This document shows positions 1 to 12,000 of a stretch of DNA of 64,000 nucleotides, piece by piece (the first letter of the stretch is position 1; every line of letters begins with the position of its first letter). This DNA comes from Septoria linicola (taxonomy: Eukaryota > Ascomycota > Dothideomycetes > Mycosphaerellales > Mycosphaerellaceae): the NCBI GenBank assembly GCA_024114885.1, contig CP099425.1:1302001-1366000 (forward strand). Direction: 5' to 3'. The translations under genes were made by a program, and so were the position numbers. Under the pieces are notes generated by a model. That model saw only the letters and a list, made by a program, of their open reading frames with translations, ran no database searches and had not been told where the DNA came from.

Positions 1-1250
1 ATACTTGTCCTGACTATACGCGCAGCTCTCACAAGCCCCCACCGCACGTGCAACAGACAGTGGTCCATTCGCTGAAGCGCACCCTGCATTGTGCATTGGG
101 AATGATGACGCGAGACAGTCGAATCCAGAACGCTGGCTGAGCTGCATCGTATTTGCAAATGCCGCAAGCCATTGCTTTTCCACTTTCTCCCCTTACCAGA
201 GTAATCTGTCATCTTTCATGGCATTGCAAAGCATACTGCAAAGCCACCACAATGTAATCATCACCAGTGGCTATGCAGGTCATTGAGATCAGATGAGGCA
301 TTCGTGAAGATTGTCAACAGGGATGTGCCTCCCGTCACAAACTGGTCAAGCTTCTGCTCACCGCTTGGCAAGAGCTTGGTCTTGTCCAGGAGCGCAAGAG
401 AGTCTGCTGATGATCTCTTCCTCCAGTACAACTTGTTCGCTTCCATCACATGGCCAGAGATACTTCTAGCCCGCAGTACTTCCACTGGCATGCCTGTACG
501 AAGGTCGAGCTCTCATTGATGGCCACGCTTTGACGTCTGATTGCGGCGCTCGCATTGTGCGAACACCAACAATAGATGAAGAGATCTGCGCGGTACACAC
601 CGCTACACATTTTGCGCAAGCGATGTGCGCTCAGCGCGATCGTGCTGAGAGATCTGCTTTCCAGATCAGCCAAACTCATACTGGCTTTGCTTTTATGGAA
701 GCCTCTGTGCCTGTGCGTCATTTCGCAGGTCCAGTAGCCCACAGCCCAGGGGGCATATGTCCTGCACATGGTGCATCGGATGTCACAAAGGCTGAAAAAC
801 CGACTAGTATATTCGAGGTTGCGGAGCATGTGCATCCCATTCGAAACATTGACTGCACTTGTCATCTGGAAACTGCATCAAGACATCAATTGTGGAAGGA
901 CTACTATGGGTGAGGAATGCTTATCTAGATGCCAGACTTACACGACTCGACCTCATGGTAGCTTCTACACGACACCAGCCCCACGAACTCGCCCAGATGT
1001 CTGTTCTTCTTGGAGACGTGTGAACACCAGACTTTGTCACGACTTTCGCGATTGCTCGAATTGTGCCTGAGCGACCCAGCGACAGAGGTGATGCCTGAGA
1101 CCTTGGGTGAACTACCAATACAATACAGTAACAGTAGTATTGTACATAGTACTCATACAGCAGAATGCGAGGTGAAGCGCATGTGGTCATACAGCTCTCT
1201 GCCCACCTCTTGGTCCATACAGCCGACGGCTCAGACACGATTTCATCCCT
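1..1250. other. Intergenic stretch at left edge, no supported gene
   Basis: Open frames of up to 139 codons occur on both strands, but none has a recognisable domain, a convincing start or a splice-consistent extension. I see no RNA gene or repeat here. A gene reaching in from beyond the left edge cannot be excluded. Confidence 0.5.
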
Positions 1251-1819
1251 CTATAGTGCCAACAACGGAGCAGCAGTCATCATTGGCGCCGCATTGCCCG
1301 ACGTGCTCGAAGCAGCAGTCGCACTCGCCTGGGAACCGCCCGCTCCTGACCCACTCTCTGCCATCGAAGTGGTCATACCCGAGCTCATCTCCCCAGACGA
1401 AGACACCGTCATCGTCTCTTCAGCAGCAGACGAAGAAGAATCCTCCGTCATGCTGCCACCACTACCACCGCTCTCCTCAGCAGCGAGAGAGCTCACGATC
1501 GAAGTGTAACCCGCCATGGAGAATGGCACGGTTGAGCTACCAATCACGCAACCTTGAACTCCGCCTGGTGAGTAGTCAAGGTAGCTCGAGCCAGGGCAGC
1601 AGTAGTCGATGTTGTCGCCGTTGTTGCCCTGACTTTGGGACCAGCCGTCGGGGCAGGCATTTGAGTCCTGTGGGAAAGGGAGTGATTAGTCGTTCGCTTG
1701 AGCTGCAGGGGATAAGGTGATCCACTTACGAAGTTGATCGTGCTTCCTTGGGGTTGCGCAACGGCGATGGCAGCTACTGCTGACGAGAGGGTGAGGATGA
1801 GTGTGGTGCGGAATGCCAT
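1251..1819 (-). CDS. Small secreted Cys-containing, Ser-rich protein
   Basis: Two exons, 1730..1819 and 1251..1667 (intron donor GTAAGT, acceptor CACAG), give 168 residues. Residues 1-21 form a clear signal peptide ending in Ala-Val-Ala. The mature start carries a compact segment with cysteines at 35, 53, 54 and 70, including a CPDGW motif and a CCPG motif, probably two disulfides. The rest is low complexity, rich in Ser, Thr, Ala, Gly and Glu, and ends in a short Ala/Leu-rich hydrophobic tail that could be a weak GPI signal. The product is likely secreted or wall-associated. Small size and Cys content would also fit an effector-like protein. No enzymatic motif is seen. The gene lies alone, with an AT microsatellite in its promoter. 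The exon phases fit exactly, so I trust the structure more than any function. Confidence 0.75.
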
Positions 1820-1944
1820 AATGACTGTGGTTGTAATAGGTCGACTGGTTAGGATCGAAGGAAGTCTTGTTTGAAGTATTGTACGCTGGATGAATTGTGT
1901 GTAGTAGAAGATTCTTCTAGCTCATCGCTGGGAGACCACGTACA

Positions 1945-1976
<32 letters not shown>

Positions 1977-2726
1977 GTATCTACCGCCATGAAGCACAGA
2001 TCTGCTTCTCGCGAGTCCGTCCATGACTCTGCCACCTCATCAGCCCCTCGATCTACAAAAACGATCAGCGCGCCTCCCATTTCAACTCCGTATTGCTGTA
2101 CTCACGGAACTCTCTAGCGAACACATTCGACTCCCCGAATTCGTCTCGCCCGCAGAAGCAAGAAAAGGTACATACTTCCCAAAGAGGCTAGCTGCAACGT
2201 GGTTGGCAGAGAGGGAAAGCGAAGCTTGATGATCAGGCCACCCGTAGGATTGAGAATGGAACGGAGTCAGTGGGCTGCGCCTGAAGTCGGGCTACTTTTG
2301 GATTGAGCTGCAAGATAGCAGCTTCAGGCTTGATGATCGTTTCTCTTTTGCTGTGTGTACTAAGTGAGTTGCCGGATTCTCGTTGGTATGGATTCTCATC
2401 ATGTCCTGCTGTAGTCTAGCGATTGACAATGTTTCGTTCAGCAGGCTTCGACGTCGACCATGTGGTCTTCCTGAAAGGGGCGTGGTCGTGGGGTCCTGCA
2501 TATCACCTAAACCCGATTCGAGTGGCAGTGCAGTTCACCACATGAGATATTGGACGGTGAAATGTGCTCCATGAGAGCGACTGTCGTGGCATCAATTGCA
2601 TTACATCTACCATCTGCACGTTGGATCTCGTCCAGATATCATCATTCTTCACGAGAATGCTAAACGCCGGACACCAGCGCCATGTTCTGCAAATCATTTC
2701 CGTATCATCAATCAATTGGCTCAATT
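1820..2726. other. Intergenic: promoter of secreted protein gene and 3' flank of MCM2
   Basis: Apart from the AT microsatellite I see no gene. A 68-codon plus-strand frame at 2023..2229 starts with ATG but has no recognisable similarity or splice context. The right part is the 3' flank of MCM2. Confidence 0.5.
1945..1969. repeat. (AT)n microsatellite
   Basis: About twelve uninterrupted AT units. It lies roughly 125 bp upstream of the start codon of the small secreted protein gene, so it sits in that gene's promoter or 5' UTR and is likely length-polymorphic. Confidence 0.9.
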
Positions 2727-5432
2727 TCAAGCACTCGCAGCGACATCTTCCCTCCTCGCCGTCCTTCTGTTTCCACCGGTACTCCTGCCAGCTCCAGGCC
2801 GGTTCAAAGTGTACTTCGCAAAGGCGCGCGCAAGAGCCTTCTTACACGAGACCTTCTGACTGCCAACGAAACTGTCAATAGCAACAGCAATGGCACGATC
2901 GATGTCGTGAGAATTGCAGTACTCGCTCAAGCGCATCTTGGCAAAGGACTCGCTGATTCGGAGGATAGATTCCAAGTGACGAACCTGAAAGACATGTTAG
3001 CACGAACAATTCAGAGAAGAGAGACGGCGATCTTACAGTGATAGGATAAGCTCCAGTCGCGAGCGACTCTCGTCTCATGTCAGCGAACAACCTGGCGATC
3101 TTATCTTGATCAATCTGGTAGAGCTTCGGTCGGCAGTGCTCACGCGCGTACAGAATGTACTTGCGGAGCAGTTCTTGCGGGATCACGGTCTTGGGCCCGG
3201 TTGTGTTTTCTTCGCCGTCGACGTCCATGCTCTGTGGTGCATCCGTCTGTGTTTGCGAGCCGAGTGCAGAGCTCATGACTGGATGTGCTCGTCCGTGGCT
3301 GTTGACCACGAATTGGGCGAGGCGTTCGTCCTCCTCCGGGTCGACTATATCACGCACGACACACAGGATGTCGAAACGGGACAAGATGGGCTCTGTCAAT
3401 TCCACGTTCTGGCTGAAAGGTACCGTGCCATTGTAACGGCCGCCAATAGGATTGGCAGCTGCAACCACTGCGCATCGAGCTTGTAGTGTTGTGACAATAC
3501 CGGCCTTGGAGATGGAAATGGTCTGTTGCTCCATGGCCTCGTGAATACTCGTCCGATCTTGGTCGTTCATCTTGTCGAATTCATCGATGAGACACGTGCC
3601 CCTATCAGCAAGCACAAGAGCACCACCTTCTAGTGTCCATTCTGATGTGAGAGGATCCCTCCGCACACTCGCGGTAAGACCAACAGCCGAAGCACCTTGA
3701 CCAGTAGCGAAGACTGCACGATGTGCTGTGCCCTCAACGTACTTGAGGACTTGCGACTTGGCTGTTCCTGGGTCTCCGAGCAGCAAGAGATTGATGTCGC
3801 CACGAATGGCATGTTTACCCTGCGCCACTTTCGACACACCGCCAAAAAGAGACAATGCGATGGCAGTCTTGATATCTTCGTGTCCGTAGATCGAAGGAGC
3901 AATTGATTGCACGATCTTTTCCACAATCTTCGGATCCTTGCTGAGCTGTCGGATTTTGCGTTCGTCATCTTCAGTCAAGCGGAAGCCGGCCAGCTGATCG
4001 TGCGTTTTCACTACGTGGTTTGCTTCAAGGATCGTCGCGAAGACCGGAAAGCCATTCTTGTTGTTCAGCTGAGCATCATAGTTGTTACGGTATACGCCAG
4101 TGATCTCGACCTCCTCTCCTGGTTTGGCAGAATCAATCAGATCCCAAAGCAGAATGACTTCTCGATGTCGTGGCAGACGACCTGCAGGAACAGTGCCAGG
4201 CGACTCTTGTAGAGTGAGCTTTTGGTAGTTTCGATACACTGTCTTTTCGCTGTTGAGCGTGAAAGGTCCTCGAGACTGGCAGTTCTGGCAGAAAGAAAGC
4301 TTGACTTCTGCGTTGCTGTCCTGCGGGAACGGTCCAAGAGTAATGCCGCACTTGGTGCAGTCAAACTTGACGTATTTCAGCTGGGGAAAGACACCTGTTC
4401 GTCGTGTAACAACACCGCTGACACGAAGCAGACAGTTGAGATGACTTTGTCGCAATTGTCGGAGCGTGTATGACACTGGCAAGTTCGTGATTCGGACGTG
4501 GAGCTCAGAGTGGATGCGCTCGTAATCCGGGTAGTGGTACAGCGCAACTTCCAGAGCCACTGCATCGAAGATGGGGAGAATTGAGGATGGCACATTGACC
4601 AAGAAGTATGCCAGTGTAGGTTTCGATTGCGAGAGATGGTCCCAGTCGACTTCCAGGGACTCTGCGTTGACTTCTCCCAGTGTTCTGATACGAACACCAT
4701 AGACGGAAGTGCCGGCAGAGTCGGTGTATTCGGTCAAGAAGGACTTGAATTCGCGAGCAACAGTCTTGTGGACTGCTGGGAGTGACACCCAATCTGTCAG
4801 ACTGGCCGCCTTGACATCTGCGAGAGCTTCCAGTGAAAGCTCCTCTGCCATAATATCGTCATGCATATCCATATCGTCCGGATCCTCATCGAATCGGTGT
4901 CTCCGCCTTCGAGGCTGCCGTGTCAAATCCATGACATCTTCTTCATCTTCTGGCAGAAAGGCTCCTGGCAATTTTCGTTCCCGCGCAAGCTCTCTATCGC
5001 GACGATTGAGGCGCGCTTCGAGCGCTCTTCTCTGTGCTGCATCCATTGCTTCGTATTCTTCTTCATCGTCAATGTCGGCGCCTGTGTACATTTCGTCGAC
5101 ATTTCGGTCGTAATCGCGGTCGAAGGTGTCGCCGAAGAGGTCAATGCCTGCATCGTCCTCGGCCATCTCATCCGCATCGTCAATGTCCTGGATCAGGTCC
5201 TCCTCCGGGTCGAGGTTGTCATCCTCTTCGATATCATCGCCGCCAGGGAAGATCGGAGGTGATGATGCAGGAGCTGCGAGATATCAGCAAATGTCCGGTG
5301 CAGCGGCAGAACCAGAACTGTGCACATACGACTGGAAGGAGGTGCAGCGCCCGACGAGGGCATGTCGTCCTCTGCGTCTCTGCCGCGTTTGCGGCCACCA
5401 GTCGCTGGACGTCCTCGATTTGCAGATGCCAT
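2727..5432 (-). CDS. MCM2: DNA replication licensing factor Mcm2 (MCM helicase subunit)
   Basis: Three exons, 5330..5432, 3037..5273 and 2727..2984, encode 865 residues, the usual size of fungal Mcm2. It is one of six AAA+ subunits of the Mcm2-7 helicase loaded at origins. The N-terminus (to about residue 150) is acidic, as expected of the Mcm2 tail that binds histones and is phosphorylated by Cdc7-Dbf4. A C4 zinc finger (CTKC ... CQNC) starts near residue 338. Walker A GDPGTAKS is near 533, Walker B LIDEFDKM near 595 and the arginine finger SRFD near 665. The final exon encodes the C-terminal helical domain. Splice phases agree: the first donor leaves phase 1, the second phase 0. The start is the only ATG giving the conserved leader before the acidic tail. 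An exact ACGCGT element lies about 155 bp upstream, and Cdc7 is encoded 15 kb away. Confidence 0.97.
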
Positions 5433-5587
5433 ATTGGATCGTAGTGGAGAGCTGAGTCTTGTCAGAGAAAGTTGCTGGGCGTCAAGGACGAGTGCTTAGC
5501 TACCTCATTGTGGTGTTGTACGTGCAGCAACGACAGCGGGCGGGCGCTCCCCTCGTAAAGTGTGGTTCACGCTGGACACACGAAAAG

Positions 5588-5593
5588 ACGCGT
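5588..5593. promoter_or_regulatory. MCB-like element in MCM2 promoter
   Basis: An exact palindromic ACGCGT sits about 155 bp upstream of the MCM2 start codon, inside the 360-bp gap between MCM2 and the ankyrin/DIL gene. ACGCGT is the MluI cell-cycle box bound by MBF/DSC1 in yeasts to drive G1/S genes such as the MCMs. Function here is inferred from sequence and position only. Confidence 0.5.
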
Positions 5594-5792
5594 TGGCGGA
5601 CGTGTCAAGATCAACAAAGTGGTGGCACTTTTGGCCAAGCTCTTGAATTTTGCCCGCAAGATCACTCGAGTGGCTTTGCTTCCAAGCTCTGCCTGTCCTA
5701 TCGATTGTCTAGACACCACCTCTGTGCTCGCATCCTCAAATGCCACGAAGGTTTCGCAAATGCCAACCTATGCGGATCCCGACAACACCCTC

Positions 5793-8298
5793 CTATGAGC
5801 TATCGTTCCCCAAGTCTACGCCTTCATACAGATTCTTATTTCCTCCCGGATCAAGTTTGGTCAGAAATTCCGGCGGCACAGATGGTATATATCGCCTTTC
5901 CCGTTCTCGGTTGACTCCACCAAACCCGGCGCCGTAGGAGACAAGCATGTCCGTAGAAGTAGGTAAGTGAAAAGGCAGCAACAATGCCGGGTTCATCAGG
6001 TTGCTTTCTGGGACATCCTCCTCGTTATCATAGGTTGGCGTGCCTGGAGGTAGTGTCATTGGCCCGCCGTTCTGCTGCGCGCCGGGAGTGGTGGGCGTCG
6101 GCGGTAAGTCCTTGCCTGCACCAGGCTGCAAAGAGGGATGAGTCGGCTTTGGTCTGCTCTTGACCTCTTGTATGTGTCGTAGTGCTGGCCTCGAGAGCGT
6201 TTTCTCGCCCACTTCTGCTCGATAATGCTTCACAGCGTGCAAAAGTTGCTTGATGGACAGATTTGGAAGCTGCTGCAGAGTGGTCTCCATGCCATCTTGA
6301 TCTTCTCCCATCGAAGAGAAGCACTGCAGCCACTGTAGTAGCTGCACTACTGGGCCTAAATGTCGGCGTGCTGTCTCGACTGTAGCTTCACCAGTGGCTG
6401 TCGTCTCGCCGTTTGCAAAGTGTTCCGGCTGCCTATTGTTCGTTCGTGCCCAGTCTTCGAGCATTGAAATGTTCATGCGAATCTGCATCGCCTTGGTCCG
6501 GGCGAGATATCGCTTATTGGACATGATCCGGTTGAAAATCTCCGCGCCAAGCCAGTAGTAGAGCTGGGAAAGTATCTGTGCGATGATGACAGAATGCACA
6601 TCATAGAGATCCAGCACGAACAGCGTAGAGGACAGGAGTGATGTGATGTTTCGAGGCGAAATCTGAGCTTTGCGCTTAGGTGAGGGCGGCCGAAATCGTT
6701 TCTCCATCGGTTCCGGCTTGACTGTATTTTTCTTCTTCAAGAACTTCCACTCGTTTTGGAACGTGATGTCTTCAAAGCCCGGAATGGTCTCGTGGTCGAG
6801 CATAGCAGCGTCCAGTACTTTGTCCATTCGCCTTTCAGCATCTCTTATGATGAGTATGTATATCTCGTGGACCAGCTCCGCCATCTGTGCTTGGAACTGT
6901 GTTGTTCCTGCGGTGAGACCCGTGTCCTTCTTCAGGTAGTACAGGAGAAGTGTAGCATTCGATAGCCAAAACGCCAACATGGTCATATCCCACTGATTGC
7001 GGTCCACAATATCGTATATTTTGTCCTGTGCAGTGGCAAGCCATTCTGTCAGTAGTTCCGGGCTTGAGTGATAGTGTGCATAGCGAGCACCCAAAAATAC
7101 GATATTCGCAGGGACCGGCTTCTGCGTTGCTGATCGCTGTGGGGTCATCTTGGTGATTACCACATCCAGAATTCGTTCAATGTCGCTTTCGATAAAGACG
7201 AACATCTGATCATTCAGACAGCGCGTCCAGTCAAATTCGTCATTGTCTTCGAAGTCCTCTGGTGACTCTGGGGTCTCGTCCAAGCCCAGGTTGCCAAGAT
7301 CGACTTCCAGATTGATCGCACTCTCCATCATCATGCGCCGTCGTTGCTCACTTTCTGCCAACTCCTCCTCGAACCGGTCTTGTGAGAAGCCAGCGTTGTA
7401 GAAGTCATCTGTCACACCGACAGTTCCAATGGTATAGCCACTGTCCTGTAAAAAGTCGGACATCTCACCTCCAGGTGGGACAAAGTCCAGAGGTGTCCGT
7501 CCACTAGAGGACTTTACGTCTGTCGAGGCTCCATGGTCCAGCAAGACTTTGGCAATGTCCTTGTGCGAATTTGTGATTGCCCACATGAGTGCCGTCCATT
7601 GGTTCTTGTCCTGCGTGTCGACAGTCGCCCCAGCATCCAGCAGTGCCTGCACTACCTCCCTATGCCCGAAGCAGCTCGCGTACACGAGTGGAGGTGTTCC
7701 TTCGGCATCCACGCCATTGATCTCGATCAAATTTGAAGCCTCTCCACGCACCAATCGCTGCACCCTTGCCGAGTCACCGTTGCTAGCAGCCATGAAGAGG
7801 AAGTCTTGCAGCGCTCGCGTCTTTTGCTCGCGCGACAGCTTGTCGTCCTGTAGAATTTCGTCTTCCTGGCTCTCTGCAGCATCGCTTCGCCTGCGTGCTT
7901 GCGCTGCCATCATCTCTGCCATGCGCGCATCGTCGTTACCAAAGTCCCTGCCAAAGGCATCGTCGTCAGGCTCGTTCAACGAAAGATTGAAAGGTTTCGC
8001 GATCGTGGGCGCAGTCAAAAATTGCGATTGGCCTATGGGTACACATCAACATATGATACATTTCGAACACAATCATCACATCGCGTCACGCACCCTGCCA
8101 TGCATCGTAGTATTCCATTTCTTGCGGCGGGCCATAGCTGTAGCTCTGGCGGTCGTCCAACGACCGTGGCAGATCTGCTGGCAGCTCTCTCGGCCTCCTC
8201 ACCTGCTGCTGCTCCTGTTCTTCCTCCTCCGAGTCGACGTGGTCCTGACCTTCGCGACTACCATGCCGACGACTCGCGTCCCCAGCATTCGCGTCCAT
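5793..8298 (-). CDS. Ankyrin-repeat and dilute (DIL) domain protein
   Basis: Two exons, 8094..8298 and 5793..8032, encode 814 residues. The first exon is acidic and Gln-rich; 8298 is the first ATG in this frame. Ankyrin repeats cover about residues 130-240, with repeat cores GTPPLVYASCFGHREVVQAL and TALMWAITNSHKDIAKVLLD. A DIL domain, the cargo-binding fold of class V myosins, lies around 530-620 (hallmark VIIAQILSQLYYWLGAEIFN). The C-terminus is Pro-rich and disordered. The ankyrin+DIL pair without a motor domain is a known fungal architecture of poorly understood role; traffic or cytoskeleton adaptor work is an inference from the DIL domain. The gene is divergent from the histidine kinase gene at 9064, sharing a 765-bp promoter region. 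Confidence 0.9.
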
Positions 8299-8461
8299 GA
8301 AGACAGCCGCTCGCGTGCGCACCTCCTCTCTACCAATGTGATCGCATTCCACGCCCTGTATGTGCGATTGACTCAGCTCAATATTTCGCAGGACACAACA
8401 ATCGATTTGCGCCACAAGCTTCTGCCCAGATCATGACTTGCCTTTGAGACTGTGGGGAGGA

Positions 8462-8501
8462 CGAGTCGAGTCGAGTCGATGGCAGCTGGCAGCTGGCAGC
8501 T
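8462..8501. repeat. Adjacent pentamer and heptamer tandem triplications
   Basis: CGAGT is repeated three times at 8462-8476 and, after CGAT, GGCAGCT three times at 8481-8501. They lie in the divergent promoter and do not overlap any supported coding exon. Confidence 0.85.
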
Positions 8502-8538
8502 CCACATGAGGATGCGGGTTGAGCCGCAAGGAAGGCTC

Positions 8539-8561
8539 GACGCGGGACGCGGGACGCGGGA
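8539..8561. repeat. GACGCGG heptamer triplication
   Basis: Three perfect tandem copies of GACGCGG followed by GA. Each copy contains an ACGCG core. It lies about 40 bp from the preceding pair of triplications. Confidence 0.85.
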
Positions 8562-9063
8562 TCAATACATCAATACAGTGTGCAGCTCTGATGTGCTTAC
8601 TTTCTCCTCTCTTACACTTCCCCCTTCGTCTCACCACACTGTAGTCATTCGCAAAGACAATCAACCGCAAGTGACACTCCCTCGCACCCTCTCGTTGTTT
8701 CTCACTGTCCCCGTTCGCGAACAGCAAAAAGCGACGTGGAGTACAGCCTCCAGCTTGATTACTGTACAAGGGTAAAGTTTGACACGCGAGAAGCTAAAGC
8801 ACGAACGCGATCAGCGATCTCACAGCTGCTGGCCAAGCTAGGGAGAATTGCGCATAGACTACTTCTGGCGCTGCGACAACAACGGACGAAGAAGGCATCA
8901 CCGCTGTTATTGGGCGATCATCTTGGCTTCCTTCATTGACAGTCAGAAGACACGAGGGACGGACGTTCACTACCATCGTGTCGACTGTGACATTCGGCTT
9001 GCACTGTGCCAGCATGGAGTAGGATTGACGTGATGTGAGGAGAACGGCGCTATTAGGCAAATC

Positions 9064-12000
9064 ATGGATTTCGAAGCTGAGGAAGAGGCCACTGCGGCTC
9101 CCTTCAAACGTTTCTTCGAGCGACTGCGGGACGAGATTCCGGGCTACGAATTCGAAGACGCCTACACGCCGTTCCACTCGAGCTACGACAACTGGCACTT
9201 CTTTGGAAAGAAGAAGGCGTCCAAGTCAGCAGCGTCAGCACGAAAGACAAGCACTTCCTCCGCTTCCGGCTCACGACCATCGTCAATACGAACGAGATCC
9301 GACTACGACGCAGCTACGCCAGATGAGGAAAAAGAGAAAGATTACTGGGTGATAGGGCGTCTGTCCAAATCGATATTGCGCTTGGAACGCGAGTTCAAAC
9401 TGTGTCAAGCACTGTTCAAGTCATATGCAGACCATAAGCACTTTGTGCGGCCGATCGAGTTCTTCCGACTCCCAGCTCGGCAGCCTGGCGATGTGCCGCT
9501 GTGCGTGTCGGTTGTTGAGGCTCCAGGAAGGAACTATCTCCAGGAGCTTGTATCGTTTGGGTCCAACTTCTACACTGGCACTCCGGAATCACCACAGATA
9601 CAGCAACACGAGCAGGTCCCGCTGCTTACTTTCTTGCAATTCGGTATAGGTGCCAGCGAGTGTCTGGAGATCCTGCATCATGGCAACGACCTTGTGCATG
9701 GAGAGATCAGAGGCGATGCTTTCCACTTTCACAAAGACACGGGCAACGTGCGAATGATCAACTTTGGATCTGGTGTGAGGAGCTTTGAGCACGGCTTGAC
9801 GTCGGCCAACTGGACAACGTTGATGTCGCAGAGAGGCGTCGAGCACCGCTTACAATTCATCGCACCGGAGCAGACTGGGAGACTGCCTGCAGAGCCTGAT
9901 GCTCGTACTGACATCTACTCGCTGGGAATACTGTTCTGGACGATGCTGACTGGCCTACCACCATTTGAGGGCAGATCGCCTCTGGACATCATGCAGAACG
10001 TGCTTTCGCGGCGCATACCTCCTGCCTCCTCCATTCGCCAGGATGTTCCTGATGTGCTCTCGAGACTGGTGCAGAAGATGACGGCTCGCAATATGTAAGA
10101 ATTCCAGTGGACATAACCCATCATGTCTGAGACAGTCGCTGACTTATGTCCACTACTTCCAGGGATGACAGATACAACTCCACCACGGGCATCAAACATG
10201 ACTTGCAGATGCTGAAGCAAATTCTCACGGACGGTGACCAAGAGGCACTAGCAAGCTTCAAGCTGGGCGAGAAAGATGTTTCTTGCTTTTTCATACTGCC
10301 TTCGAACCTCGTAGGTCGAGATGAGCAACGCACAAAGATCGTCGATGTGATCGAGAAAGCAGCAGCGAGGGCCTCCCGGGCTACCATCTCCCGCAGAGGA
10401 CTGTACGCACTCAGCTCAACTAACTCTTCGATCGTGTCAGGCGATCCGCAGGCTACAAGCCTTCTAGACGACATAATGAGTGACAGCACCTCTTCCACAG
10501 ATCGAGAACGTAGTCGAGACGACATGAAGTTGACGTCGATTCCAGAAGGAGCACCTGCCGAGCAGCAACGATTCAGCGGGATATCGCAAGACCGCGCCGA
10601 TACATTGGCCCGTGCTGGCAGCATAGCCTCATCTTCAACATCCGCCAATGATGACAGCCCTTTGGCAAGTCTGGACCATCGAGACGCATCCTTTGATAGT
10701 CATGGCTCTTCAGTGCACAAAGACAGCTCTGAGAGCCTCTACCGGACACTCTCGAGCTATCAAATGGGCAGCATGACGTCTGAGCCAAGCTCGCTACTTC
10801 GCACTGCACAGAAGCTTAAGAGGAAAGGCAGAACGGAGATCATTGGCATCTGTGGCCAGACTGGGTGCGGGAAGTCTGCGCTTGTACAGAGTGTCCAGGT
10901 GCAAGCCAGAAAGCATGGCTACTTCACCACAGCGAAATTTGATCCAGTCCGAAAAGCGCCATTCGATCCTGTGGTAAGAGTAATGTCTTCACTTTTCAGA
11001 CAGATCTTCTCCGAGAACGACGTCAGCACGCCATTCCACGACAACATCCGAAAGTTCGTGGGACCGTATTGGCAGATCTTACACCACTCTTTGGAATTGC
11101 CGTTCTGGCTACTATCACCGACAGTGAATGGAAAGATGGCCGGGCAAGGTCCAGCGGAGATGAGAATGTCTAATGGCCAGCTCGGGCAGCTGCCGGAACG
11201 CAAGATGTGCAACGCAGCCAGCACACAGGAATGGCTTCGGGCAGGAGGCTCGACCAAGTCTTCGAAGTTCATGTCGATGTTCCTGGATGTGCTCCGCCTC
11301 CTGGCTGTACAGAAGTTTGTATGCTTCTGCTTGGACGATCTGCAGTTTGCAGACCCCGAGAGCCTCGACTTGTTGCAGATCATTGTCAAGAATCACATTC
11401 CAATTGTGCTCATGCTGACGTACCGCGACGAGCATTCGATGAAGCCTCAAATCATGAAGTTACTCGACGGAGCCACAAGAGTAGAAGTTGGCCCTTTCAC
11501 AGATGATCAAGTAACGGAATATGTGTCGCAAACCCTCCACAGGCCCACAGATTATGTTAGTAACAGACAGCCTATCAGCACATCTTCGCACGAATTTGCA
11601 CTAACATTGAGCAGGTCACTCCACTGGTGGCTGTCATTCAGGAGAAGACGCAGGGCAATCCATTCTTTGTGCGGGAGATGCTAGATTCGGCCTATCGCAA
11701 GAAGTGCATCTACTACTGCTGGAAGTGTGGTCACTGGGAGTTCAATCTCGACAGGCTATTCGAGGAGTTCTCCACACCAGATGCTGGCAAGTTCTCGACT
11801 AACGACTTTATTTTCCGGCGCATGAAGGCGCTACCAATCGATGCTCAGACTGTGTTGTGCTGGGGAGCCATCATTGGCAACAGTTTCAGGTGAGTCACGC
11901 TATTCGTTGTTGCCTGTCCGGTGGTCACTTCACTCGGCACCAATGTCTTCTGGGCATTGAGAATCATCTCGAATGTACATGATCTAACGCGAGACAATCG

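Larger units (their letters stand above)
8299..9063. promoter_or_regulatory. Divergent promoter region between ankyrin/DIL gene and histidine kinase gene
   Basis: 765 bp between two divergent starts. It contains three back-to-back short tandem triplications (8462-8501 and 8539-8559). ACGCG cores lie at 8540, 8547, 8554, 8784 and 8805, more than the 1-2 expected by chance. No coding frame here is convincing. Confidence 0.5.

Noticed and set aside
446..865. 139-codon minus-strand open frame near the left edge
   Set aside because: No ATG-supported start with family similarity, no domain, and overlaps frames on the other strand; looks like chance.
2023..2229. 68-codon plus-strand frame starting with ATG
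   Set aside because: No recognisable motif, signal peptide or splice extension; consistent with random intergenic sequence.
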